A stretch of 45,446 nucleotides of DNA from a virus, in the IMG/VR virus record IMGVR_UViG_3300028829_003355, positions 1-45,446 of that record. One strand, given 5' to 3'. The translations under genes and the position numbers were made by a program. Shown piece by piece: positions 38,026-45,446 of this stretch; within the stretch, counting starts at the first letter, position 1, and each line of letters opens with the position of its first letter. The notes beneath the pieces were generated by a model. The model saw nothing but the letters and a program-made list of their open reading frames with translations. It searched no databases and had not been told where the DNA came from.

Positions 38026-38277
38026 TTACGCCATACGAGCGTTGCGGGTACGTTTGAAGCTACGGTTTTTCTTGCGACTCGTAACTTGAAGGTTACTGCG
38101 GTTATTACTTCCGCCTTTGGCTAGAGGCTTCTTATGGTTAACATCTTTGCCGTCGCCCTTGCGAACCTTGCCAGCTTTTTCCATTTGGCGGCGCGCGCTG
38201 TTGCGCTTGGCACGCTTTTTCTTTTGTTCGCTTTTGCCATGATAATTTGCGTATTCGCTCTTGTAGTTACGGGGCAT
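38026..38277 (-). CDS. HNH endonuclease-like small protein, 83 aa
   Basis: The core KDVNHKKPLAKGGSNNRSNL followed by QVTSRKKNRSF is the beta-beta-alpha metal finger of HNH proteins (Asn-His, then Asn, then the N...S end). The rest is exceptionally basic (about 40% Lys/Arg), with a long helical N-terminus (KSEQKKKRAKRNSARRQMEK). Small HNH proteins in phages act in DNA packaging with terminase or as free nucleases. Here it lies at the end of the giant-protein operon, not beside terminase, although on a circular map it is still in the late transcript. It starts nine bases after the giant gene. Confidence 0.8.
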   Translation of the reverse strand: MPRNYKSEYANYHGKSEQKKKRAKRNSARRQMEKAGKVRKGDGKDVNHKKPLAKGGSNNRSNLQVTSRKKNRSFKRTRNARMA

Positions 38278-38286
38278 GTTGATTCC

Positions 38287-41200
38287 TTAATCAATAATAC
38301 CTAGCTCTGCGTTTAGCGCCTCTATCTGCCGCTGATTCAACTCTAGCATCTCGCGGTAAATGGCGTCTACGTTCGGGTTACCCCTACGTAGTTCGGAGCG
38401 AAGTGCCGCAGACCGAGCGCGCCCGTACTCTCTGCGCAGGGTTCTAATCTCCTGCGTTTGCTTGTACTGCTGTTCGGGCATATTTACTTGGCGCACGTTG
38501 ACGCCGAGCAAGCGGCTCATCTCTACCCACGCGTTAGGCTCAGAGCCTAACGGCCCCAGCTGTTCGCTACTCAGTACTCCTAACTTGTCAGCTGTTCGCC
38601 TGCCACTTGCGATAAATTGCGGCAGCATGTCGTTGCCCACATACACAAACTTCTTCCAGAAGTTTTCTGCGGCGGTGTCTGTGACGCCTGCGATCTCTTG
38701 TCCTCGGAACGGGTCGTAGTTATTGAGCGCATTAAAAAGCGTGTACAGTGGGCCAGCTGGCGCTAGCGTCTGCGGGACGCCCGTGTTCGCAAGGTTGAGC
38801 ACATCAGCCAGTGGGATCATACGACCGACGCCGAAGTACACTGGGTTGTCCTCGTCTCCAAACGGCATACGAATGTAGGAAGGCACGCCCGGCACGCCCC
38901 AGATGTTGTGTTGCATGTAATCATCTAGGAGTAGTCGGCCTTCTTCTTCGTCGTCGTCTCCAGCCATAGATGTGAACACGCTGTTCAGTACGTGTACGGC
39001 TCCTAACGTCGCGGCAGCTTTCCACGGCTTTGTAAGCATCAACTTAGACAGCAGAGGGATCATGCGGTACGGCCACGCCACAAACGGCAGTACTGAGTTT
39101 CGTGCGGCGACGATCCACGGGGCGGTAATCGCGTAGTCTACAAAGGCTTCCTTGGCGAACCGCGCGGATTCATCTTTATCAGCGGCGTCGATATTGCCTT
39201 TGCGCTCTCTGATTTGTTGGATGCGCGTCATGTACGCCGCGAGTCGGAATACGTTATCTTGGTTGCTGTAAATATCGGCAAGTGCCGCGTCGCCCTTTCT
39301 GATGCCGGCGGCTAGTGCGTCGCGGCCAACGGCCAGTTTAGCGAAAGTGCCTTCCATCTCCGTAAGCACCGCCACTAGGTTGCGGATGCCGCCGTCTTTG
39401 CCTTTGTAGTTTTTGCCGAGTGCGTCTAAAGACGTCTGCGCGTCTCTGCTCACTTCGGCTACGTTAAACGCACCGAGCGTAGCGCCGGACGTCATAAACT
39501 CCTCGTACAGCTTGAGGTCTTGCCCAGTCAGCTTGCCGCGAGCGCCGTCGATAATAAGTTTAGCGGCTTGCGCGATATTGCCCGCCGGTAAATCGTGATA
39601 GTACGACAGTATGACGTTGCCCATCACGTTGTTCATGTGAGCGACGGGGCTGTAGACTGTTTTAAACTTCTTCCACGTACGCATAGCTGTACGCGCTACG
39701 CCTGCGTCTACCAACGCTTCGTCGCTGAAGTAATCTTCCATAGATGCGTATGCAGGGCCAGCGATCCACTTACCTTGCAGGTCACCCCACTCGGGAGCGT
39801 CCTCGGGGATGCGAACCCACGTTCCCGGTCGTCTCGCCTTTTTAAGAAGCTCTTTGGAGTCCATCGCTTTAGAGCCAGCGTCTAGTAACGAGTCTTTTGT
39901 AATTTCTTCCGGCGCGTCATCTAGTATCCATTTATCGTCAGCGTCTAACGACTCCTGCGCTACTAGTGCCGCCGTGTTCATACGCGCACCTTCGATGCGG
40001 CGCGACATATCCTGCATGGTTGCTGTGAGTGAGGCTACAACCTGCACAGGGTTGCGCTCGGTGCCCATCTCCTCCACGGTTCGGCGGCGAGACATACGTA
40101 CGTCGGTTTGGTCTAGCAACTTTTCGGTTCGGTAGGGCAAAAGGTCGTCCATGTCAGGTACGAGGTTTTTGCTCCTAACAAGATTTTCGTCAATCCCTTG
40201 TTCTACAAAGTACGTGTCCCCGGTAGCGGCGTTGTACATTTTGTAAAAATCGCGGCCCGGCTTCAGACCGCTGAGTTGCTTGCCGTTCTTCGTGATAACC
40301 CAGTCCATAGACTGCGTGGCTGTTTTAAAGTTCTTAGCTCTAGCGGCCTCTGAAACACCTACGTTGCCCGCAGCGCGATCAATCATACGGCGGTAGCGCG
40401 GGTTGTCGGACAGCGCAAGTATGTCGTCTAGCGTGAAGTCTTCCTGCCCTTCGCGCATAACGCGCAGGCGCTTGGCTTCTGACAGCAATTCTTCCATACC
40501 GGCTACTGTCTTCTTTACCATATCTACGTGCGCAGGGTTGTTTAGCGCTTTGGCTAACTTATCGTCGTCGCGCTCACCAAGGTAGTCAACCAGCGCCTGT
40601 TGCGCGTTTGAGTCCATACCCTGCAAAGTCTCATAGGCGGCGTACGCTGTAGCCGAGACGTTTTGCCTATTGCGCGCGTACTCGTGGAGCAAGTTGCGGA
40701 ATTGCTCGGTCGTGCCGTATTTATCTACGACACCAACCACTACGGCGCGGACAGCGGCAGACAGCGGGTTCTCTTGGGATACGAAGTTGGCAAATTTGTC
40801 CGCCGACCATTTACCCAAGCCGTCCATTAACTGTGCCCACGTCTCTTTTCCAAACGCATTGGCTATAGCGTTCATAGTGGTGCGACCTAGTTGGTCAAAC
40901 ACAGTAAGGTCTTGTCTGGTTTTGCGTTTAGCTTGCGGCACGGCTGTTTCTGCTTTACCCGCCGCTACCTCGTCAAATCGCGCTTGCTCAGCTTCTGCCG
41001 CCGCATCTTGCCGCCTTTTCTTTTCATCTTCTCTAAACTTATTAGTGTCCTCGGTGACCTTTTCCCTTTTCTTTTCATCTTCTCTAAACTTATTAGTGTC
41101 CTCGGTGACCTTTTCACGGCCCTTGTTGTTTTCTGCGGCCTTCTGCTTGGCGCTCTGCGACTTCGCCACCATGTCGGGCGGTAGGTTATTGAAGTCTATA

Positions 41201-43971
41201 GCGGCTTTGACTATGGCGCTTTTGTTGCCTTCACCACCTTTCTTAGAGAACCCGAACGCGAACGCGGTCAGCGAGTCGTCAGATCGAGCGTAGATGTCGC
41301 TAAGCAACGCAGATGTGGCGTCCATGTAGCTGGACAGCACAGAGTTTGGCACGGCTTTGATACCCAGCAGTGCCTTTATCTTCATAACAAAAAACTGCCA
41401 CAAGTTCTTTGCCGCGCCCTTTTTAGCTAACGCTATGTTTGCGGCATCCCGCATCGGGGTAGCGGCCATAACTTTTTGTATCACGGGATCGGTCATGCCG
41501 TAGGACACAAATTCGTCAATCATTTGCCCCGGCGTATCAGACTCCGTGAGTATTGTAGCTAGCCGGCTTAGTTCCTCCGGTGAAAGCTCAAGTGCTGGGT
41601 CTACACCCTCTCGGTCAAACTCCTCAATTTGGTTGTTAACTATTTTAAAACGGCCCAAAAGGTCGGTGCGCACAGCGTTCAACGCAGTAATTATATCTTG
41701 ATTGGCTCGTTGCGTAAGCGTGCCCCTCGTTACAGCATGCAAAGCCTCGTGTAAAACGGTAGCTTCGTTTTGACCATCTGTGGCCAAATACATCGTGTAT
41801 TGCGAGCTACCTTCTGCACGGCGTTTAACGAACCCGTACGCCTGTTCTGGGTGTTCGGCCGCTTTTACGTTGCCAATAACAAGCTCTACGTTGTTAAAGA
41901 ACCCGTTGCGCTCACCTATTTTTATTAAGTGACCCGCTAGCATGCGGGTGTAAGGCGAAGGCGAAACCTGCCTATAGTGCGCAAGCATAGCGCCTACGGG
42001 CGTAGAGAAGTCTCGCTTTTTTTGCGCTAGGCGTTTGTCTATCTGCCTAGCCAAACTTGGCGTGTTAGTTTCGGTAACGGGGCGCCCCGAAGTCGTTTGC
42101 CCTACTACGCTGTTATACCCGTAGGTTACCTCCTCGTCAGGGGCAATGCCCGGCACCTCTACCGCTTGGTCAACAGCGTCTCTCGTTTCGTTTCTTTCTG
42201 TCCCAAAATCCGTGAGCCGGCCCTCGCGGTACCGCCGGTTATAGATGTGGAATTTAATCGCGGGAGACGTTTCGCCTTCCCTCGTTGTTGGGGCTAGCGA
42301 AGTAACCTCGCTTTCGGTTCGCGCCGTAGCACGCTTGGCTAGGTACTGCGCTATTCGCAAGTTGTTTCTACCAACAAGCTGTTCTATTTCGTTTATTGCG
42401 TCGCCGATCCTTTTCACGCGGGCTTCCAGCGGGATTACGCCCTGCCCAGACTCCTCTGGCGGCACGGAAACCAAGTCTTCGGCGAGAGCCGCCTGCTGCG
42501 CTAAGTCATCGAAGCTAAGTTCTGCGCCTTGCTCGGCGGCGAAATCTGGCCCCGGTTTTTTATCGTCGGCCAACAGTTTGCCGCTCGCCCCGACTTGAAG
42601 CATGCGCGCGCGGGGGTAAACTTTTAGGATCGACTCATACGACACCATAGCCGCGTGCAGTTCTTCAAACGCCTTTACAAGCCGTTGGCTTTGCGCATTG
42701 TTGTCCGTGCCTAGCCAGCGACTTACGGCGTTCACCAACTTAATAGTGTTGCGGTTCGCCTGAGTTCCTGCCTTTTTGCCGGTAGCCGCGCGACTGCCTT
42801 CAGCGGGAGTGTATCCGCGCACTAACTGCACTAAGGCTTTGAACCCGTCGGGCGTCAGCAATTTCTTTTCTATCGCGTCTGCGGCGCCGGCCGGGGCTGT
42901 GTATTCGTTAAACGCGTCACTGGCTAAAATTTTTGCCTTGTCTGCGTTGCTGATTACCTCGGAGGGCAGCGCTACTAATTCTTTCGGCGACTTCACGTTG
43001 AGCAGGACTTCAAGAGTCTGTTTGCCTAAGCGCTTAAATTCTCCCGCAAACCGCGCTTGCGCCATGATCCTAGCTGTAGTGCCGGGGTCGCCATACACCT
43101 CGTCTAGCGAATTAGCCATCGGCGTACCGAACGCTCCTTCAAAGTCCGTGCTAGTCAGCTTACGGCCTAAATTAATCAACTTAGGCTTAACGGCTTCATC
43201 TTTAGCCGTGCCTTTTTCCGGGCTACCTTCAGCTTTAGCCTTTACCGGCTCGACGATGCCGGCGTCTTTTGGGTCGATAACGTCAAATATCTCGTCACCG
43301 TCGCCCTCAAGCTCGTCCTCAACCGCAACCTTTTGCGTAGGTTGGTCTGGCGCGGCCTCTTGTTGCGCCGTGTCTTGATCTATAAATTCAGCGGGAGTCA
43401 CTGGCGCGGCGTTTTTAGGGTCTGTACCACGAAAGTCGGGCACACCGCCCTGCTCTACGTACGTTTTAAACGCATCGCTGTTTAAAATTGTCTGCTTGCG
43501 GCTGTTGCTGAGTACCGAGGTAGGCAAGGCTTCTAGCTCTGCCGCAGATTTCACGTTGAGCACGGCGTCAATAGACTTCTTACCTACGCCTTTTATGCCC
43601 TTGAGTTCTGTCTCCAGCGTTGCGCGCGCGGCTTGTCTAGCTTCGGCACTGGCTTGCTCTCCTGCCTCCGCCCGTTGCCTAGTCTCAAAATCAACCCCTT
43701 CTGCGCCTTCACGCCGTATAGCGGTAAAGCCGATTGTCGGGTCGTCCTTAGTGCCGCCGCCCGTTCGGATAATGTCGAAGTCCGCCGCGTTGTCGCCTCG
43801 ACGGGTCAGGGCTGCTTTGGCGGCGCCTTCTGTTTTAAATAGCTCTCCGCTCTTGGTTCTTACGCCCTCGCGCTTGGCACGGCTAAGGCGCTCTACTTCC
43901 TGCCCCCCTTGTAGCAGGCTCGGGACGCGTGCCGCGAAGCCCAGTAAACCCTGCGCCCATAGCAGAGCCAA
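38287..43971 (-). CDS. Giant virion protein (large polyvalent / internal core type), 1894 aa
   Basis: The frame can only start at a TTG without a ribosome site, inside the end of the upstream gene, so it may be made as an extension of that gene by frameshifting. It is mostly helical and charged. Two repeated units near the N-terminus (KGIKGVGKKSIDAVLNVKSA and KRLGKQTLEVLLNVKSPKEL) mark a duplication. A zinc-protease HEALH (741-745 in TVLHEALHAVT) lies in the middle, then a 17-residue tandem repeat near 960-1000. The C-terminal 600 residues have segments found in large polyvalent phage proteins (NSVLPFVAWPYRMIPLLSKL). It is probably ejected with the DNA. Confidence 0.8.
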   Translation of the reverse strand: MALLWAQGLLGFAARVPSLLQGGQEVERLSRAKREGVRTKSGELFKTEGAAKAALTRRGDNAADFDIIRTGGGTKDDPTIGFTAIRREGAEGVDFETRQRAEAGEQASAEARQAARATLETELKGIKGVGKKSIDAVLNVKSAAELEALPTSVLSNSRKQTILNSDAFKTYVEQGGVPDFRGTDPKNAAPVTPAEFIDQDTAQQEAAPDQPTQKVAVEDELEGDGDEIFDVIDPKDAGIVEPVKAKAEGSPEKGTAKDEAVKPKLINLGRKLTSTDFEGAFGTPMANSLDEVYGDPGTTARIMAQARFAGEFKRLGKQTLEVLLNVKSPKELVALPSEVISNADKAKILASDAFNEYTAPAGAADAIEKKLLTPDGFKALVQLVRGYTPAEGSRAATGKKAGTQANRNTIKLVNAVSRWLGTDNNAQSQRLVKAFEELHAAMVSYESILKVYPRARMLQVGASGKLLADDKKPGPDFAAEQGAELSFDDLAQQAALAEDLVSVPPEESGQGVIPLEARVKRIGDAINEIEQLVGRNNLRIAQYLAKRATARTESEVTSLAPTTREGETSPAIKFHIYNRRYREGRLTDFGTERNETRDAVDQAVEVPGIAPDEEVTYGYNSVVGQTTSGRPVTETNTPSLARQIDKRLAQKKRDFSTPVGAMLAHYRQVSPSPYTRMLAGHLIKIGERNGFFNNVELVIGNVKAAEHPEQAYGFVKRRAEGSSQYTMYLATDGQNEATVLHEALHAVTRGTLTQRANQDIITALNAVRTDLLGRFKIVNNQIEEFDREGVDPALELSPEELSRLATILTESDTPGQMIDEFVSYGMTDPVIQKVMAATPMRDAANIALAKKGAAKNLWQFFVMKIKALLGIKAVPNSVLSSYMDATSALLSDIYARSDDSLTAFAFGFSKKGGEGNKSAIVKAAIDFNNLPPDMVAKSQSAKQKAAENNKGREKVTEDTNKFREDEKKREKVTEDTNKFREDEKKRRQDAAAEAEQARFDEVAAGKAETAVPQAKRKTRQDLTVFDQLGRTTMNAIANAFGKETWAQLMDGLGKWSADKFANFVSQENPLSAAVRAVVVGVVDKYGTTEQFRNLLHEYARNRQNVSATAYAAYETLQGMDSNAQQALVDYLGERDDDKLAKALNNPAHVDMVKKTVAGMEELLSEAKRLRVMREGQEDFTLDDILALSDNPRYRRMIDRAAGNVGVSEAARAKNFKTATQSMDWVITKNGKQLSGLKPGRDFYKMYNAATGDTYFVEQGIDENLVRSKNLVPDMDDLLPYRTEKLLDQTDVRMSRRRTVEEMGTERNPVQVVASLTATMQDMSRRIEGARMNTAALVAQESLDADDKWILDDAPEEITKDSLLDAGSKAMDSKELLKKARRPGTWVRIPEDAPEWGDLQGKWIAGPAYASMEDYFSDEALVDAGVARTAMRTWKKFKTVYSPVAHMNNVMGNVILSYYHDLPAGNIAQAAKLIIDGARGKLTGQDLKLYEEFMTSGATLGAFNVAEVSRDAQTSLDALGKNYKGKDGGIRNLVAVLTEMEGTFAKLAVGRDALAAGIRKGDAALADIYSNQDNVFRLAAYMTRIQQIRERKGNIDAADKDESARFAKEAFVDYAITAPWIVAARNSVLPFVAWPYRMIPLLSKLMLTKPWKAAATLGAVHVLNSVFTSMAGDDDEEEGRLLLDDYMQHNIWGVPGVPSYIRMPFGDEDNPVYFGVGRMIPLADVLNLANTGVPQTLAPAGPLYTLFNALNNYDPFRGQEIAGVTDTAAENFWKKFVYVGNDMLPQFIASGRRTADKLGVLSSEQLGPLGSEPNAWVEMSRLLGVNVRQVNMPEQQYKQTQEIRTLRREYGRARSAALRSELRRGNPNVDAIYREMLELNQRQIEALNAELGIID
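41014..41115 (-). repeat. Perfect 51-bp tandem repeat, two copies
   Basis: Units 41014-41064 and 41065-41115 are identical and encode two copies of a 17-residue charged helix (EKVTEDTNKFREDEKKR). They keep the frame, so the repeat is tolerated or variable in length. Confidence 0.9.
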
Positions 43972-44842
43972 GGAGAAGCCCGCCAGCCGCCGCAGAGCCT
44001 AACCCTTCGGTTATGTCTTCGCCAAGGGCTAAGTTCGTTATAGCCTGTTCTGAGAGCGACTGGGGCAGTTCTTCAAACACACCCTCGCGGATGCCGCCCA
44101 GCGCCATACGGTTCAAAAGCCGGCCTTTACCTGCACCGGCTCCGCCTGCAAGGGCGATGTCAATATCGCCAGCTTGCTCTAGCCCTCGACCCACGGCACC
44201 CGTTAGCCCTTGCTGTTGGGCCATTTTGCCGATCAGTCGGTTGCTTCCCCCAGAGATTAAACCTGTGGCTATACCAGCAGGTACACCTGCTAAACGCTGA
44301 AAGTAATCGCCCCCTTCTTCGCCGATAGCGCCGGCGGTGAGTCCGCCAGCTACAATGCCTTCGCCGATAGCCGCTCGTGCTGGAGCAGACAACTTAGATA
44401 CGGCTCCCAGACCTTTCGCCAACAAGCCGCCGGTGTAAATAGCGGGCACGGTTTCTGCAAGAGCGCCCACACCCAAGGCTGGGTCGCGTGCAATAGCGCG
44501 GAGGTACGTCCCCGCGTCGTCAAAAAACCCTTCCGTTTGGGATAGCTCTTGCGCAAGCCTCGCCTGTTCCGCTTGCCTTTGCGGAGAGTACAGGGCTTCG
44601 CCCATACCCTGCCTAAGCTCGCCTATCCCTTGACTAACCCCGCCCAAACCGGGAATCAGCGCGGCAACGCCCTGTGGAATAGCGGCAACCCCACTAAGGA
44701 CGTCTACCCCTACGTCAGAAACGCGCCTAAGCCCTGCCCCTTGATCGGCAAGGTCGATTGCTTGGTTGTAATCGGGTCGGAGGGGCGCCAGCAGGCTAGA
44801 CCCGCGTGCAATCTCCTCGGGAGTCGGGTTTAGTAAGGACAT
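43883..44842 (-). CDS. Gly/Ala-rich virion protein, probable N-terminal part of the giant protein, 319 aa
   Basis: The ATG overlaps the upstream stop (TAATG). The sequence has Gly/Ala-rich, mildly hydrophobic helices (GVAALIPGLGGVSQGIGELR, GGLLAKGLGAVSKLSAPARA, AAAGGLLLGSAMGAGFTGL) and the motif EGVFEELPQSLSEQ, which are typical of the N-termini of giant phage virion proteins. It overlaps the giant frame by 89 bases. A run of six Gs near 43906-43911 could connect the two: one G fewer would read ATRGQEVERLSRAK directly into the giant frame. It may therefore be one gene with slippage or an indel. No enzymatic motif is seen. Confidence 0.75.
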   Translation of the reverse strand: MSLLNPTPEEIARGSSLLAPLRPDYNQAIDLADQGAGLRRVSDVGVDVLSGVAAIPQGVAALIPGLGGVSQGIGELRQGMGEALYSPQRQAEQARLAQELSQTEGFFDDAGTYLRAIARDPALGVGALAETVPAIYTGGLLAKGLGAVSKLSAPARAAIGEGIVAGGLTAGAIGEEGGDYFQRLAGVPAGIATGLISGGSNRLIGKMAQQQGLTGAVGRGLEQAGDIDIALAGGAGAGKGRLLNRMALGGIREGVFEELPQSLSEQAITNLALGEDITEGLGSAAAGGLLLGSAMGAGFTGLRGTRPEPATRGAGSRAP

Positions 44843-45423
44843 TAAGCATCATCCGCCATCATCGCTTTTTCGACCATCGCTTTAATGGTCTTCATGCCGT
44901 AAAACCGCACGGCTTCCGCAGGGAACACGTAGTCGCCCGTGTCTAGCCCAGCCATTTTACCTTCGGCTGTGGGGTTCTCCATGCCGACTTCGCCGCCCTC
45001 GGCAAGACCCTTCACTTTATCCTCCTCGGGGTTTTGAGTCATTTCCATTAGTATATTGATGGCGCGCGACATTAGCTCCGGGTCGGATTGTCGGCCAGTC
45101 ATAGAATTACCTTCGGCGGCGTTGAAAATCGCTTCGGCGGCGGCACGTAGATTCTGCTGTTGGCCTACGTCGTAAGTCAGGTCTTGGCCGCGAACAGTCG
45201 CATCCGTAGCCCCCTGCCGCAAGCCGCCAGTCAACATAGCCTGCGCCAAGTCTCGCTGCATCTCATTACGAGCGGCGCGAGACGTATATTCAGCCTGCCC
45301 AATATCCTCGGCTAGCCGTGCTTCGTCGAGCGCCTGCTTCTGGGACAGCAACCCTTGCCGCCCACCTTCGCTGACGCTATCTGCGGCCAGTCCCCTAGAC
45401 GCTTCGCGGTCTTGAATAGCCAT
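44842..45423 (-). CDS. Putative internal virion protein, 193 aa or longer
   Basis: The annotated ATG (MAIQDREASRGLAADSV) has only a weak GAG upstream, and the frame stays open to the right edge, so the true start may be outside the window. Sequence is helical, rich in Ala, Glu, Gln and Arg (QALDEARLAEDIGQAEYTSR, AARNEMQRDLAQAMLTGG), with a C-terminal motif TGDYVFPAEAVRFYGMKTIK known from phage structural proteins ('vfpa.avr..G...l..m'). It precedes and is coupled to the Gly/Ala-rich and giant proteins, like the small internal virion protein before the large one in podoviruses. Confidence 0.7.
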   Translation of the reverse strand: MAIQDREASRGLAADSVSEGGRQGLLSQKQALDEARLAEDIGQAEYTSRAARNEMQRDLAQAMLTGGLRQGATDATVRGQDLTYDVGQQQNLRAAAEAIFNAAEGNSMTGRQSDPELMSRAINILMEMTQNPEEDKVKGLAEGGEVGMENPTAEGKMAGLDTGDYVFPAEAVRFYGMKTIKAMVEKAMMADDA

Positions 45424-45446
45424 TTTAAGTAGCTCGGGCGTAACAA

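Noticed and set aside
42776-43378. 200-codon frame on the plus strand inside the giant gene
   Set aside because: Shadow of the minus-strand gene: Ser/Ala/Pro-rich, no ribosome site, and the opposite frame is clearly coding.

Overview
The window is a piece of a tailed double-stranded DNA bacteriophage genome (Caudoviricetes). The evidence is a terminase pair, an endolysin/holin lysis cassette, many tail-fibre-like proteins, a giant virion protein and a self-contained DNA replication module. I see no integrase, no convincing repressor, no tRNA or rRNA gene, no CRISPR array and no insertion sequence, so it looks strictly lytic. No tape-measure protein is visible, and a very large internal-virion-type protein sits near the right end, which suggests a podovirus-like particle (inference). 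Promoters and ribosome binding sites are of ordinary sigma-70 / Shine-Dalgarno type, so a Gram-negative host is likely, but the host cannot be named. Portal, scaffold and major capsid genes are missing. The partial gene at the left edge and the reading frame open at the right edge suggest that the late operon leaves the window on the left and re-enters on the right, with head genes in the missing part of a circular or permuted map.

Layout. (1) Positions 1-19708, all on the minus strand and read right to left: a KilA-N-like small protein, terminase small and large subunits, three small very basic proteins, a structural protein, a fibre/adhesin locus (about 10.4-16.4 kb) with a duplicated two-gene cassette and one apparent frameshift, a metallophosphoesterase, a lysis cassette (TM/coiled-coil protein, three-TM-type holin, M15 peptidase endolysin), a LamG-containing fibre, and tail structural proteins ending in a large partial protein with a CAP/SCP-like domain. 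(2) Positions 19709-21818: a control region with a strong leftward promoter, rightward promoters, two intrinsic terminators, two small to medium genes and several repeat families. This is the best candidate for the replication origin and transcriptional switch. (3) Positions 21819-28092, plus strand: early genes, centred on a DUF3150-like protein, a MoxR-type AAA+ ATPase and a metallopeptidase/VWA protein, followed by small unknown genes and a dUTPase-fold protein that has lost its catalytic residues. (4) Positions 28067-37905, plus strand: small genes, then the replication/recombination block: family A DNA polymerase, Cas4-like PD-(D/E)XK nuclease, VRR-NUC nuclease, SNF2-type helicase, candidate ssDNA-binding protein and a primase-helicase fusion. 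(5) Positions 38026-45446, minus strand: an HNH protein and giant virion proteins converging on the early operon.

How it fits together: early rightward transcription supplies host take-over and replication functions; the leftward late transcript supplies packaging, tail, fibres and lysis. The most unusual signals are a palindrome of the form CTAACNNGTTAG repeated seven times across 20.3-26.4 kb (four copies inside genes), paired ACTATCAC boxes in the control region, the MoxR/VWA/DUF3150 trio, a CAP-like domain in a virion protein, and the dead-looking dUTPase. All homology statements come from motif recognition by eye; no search was run.
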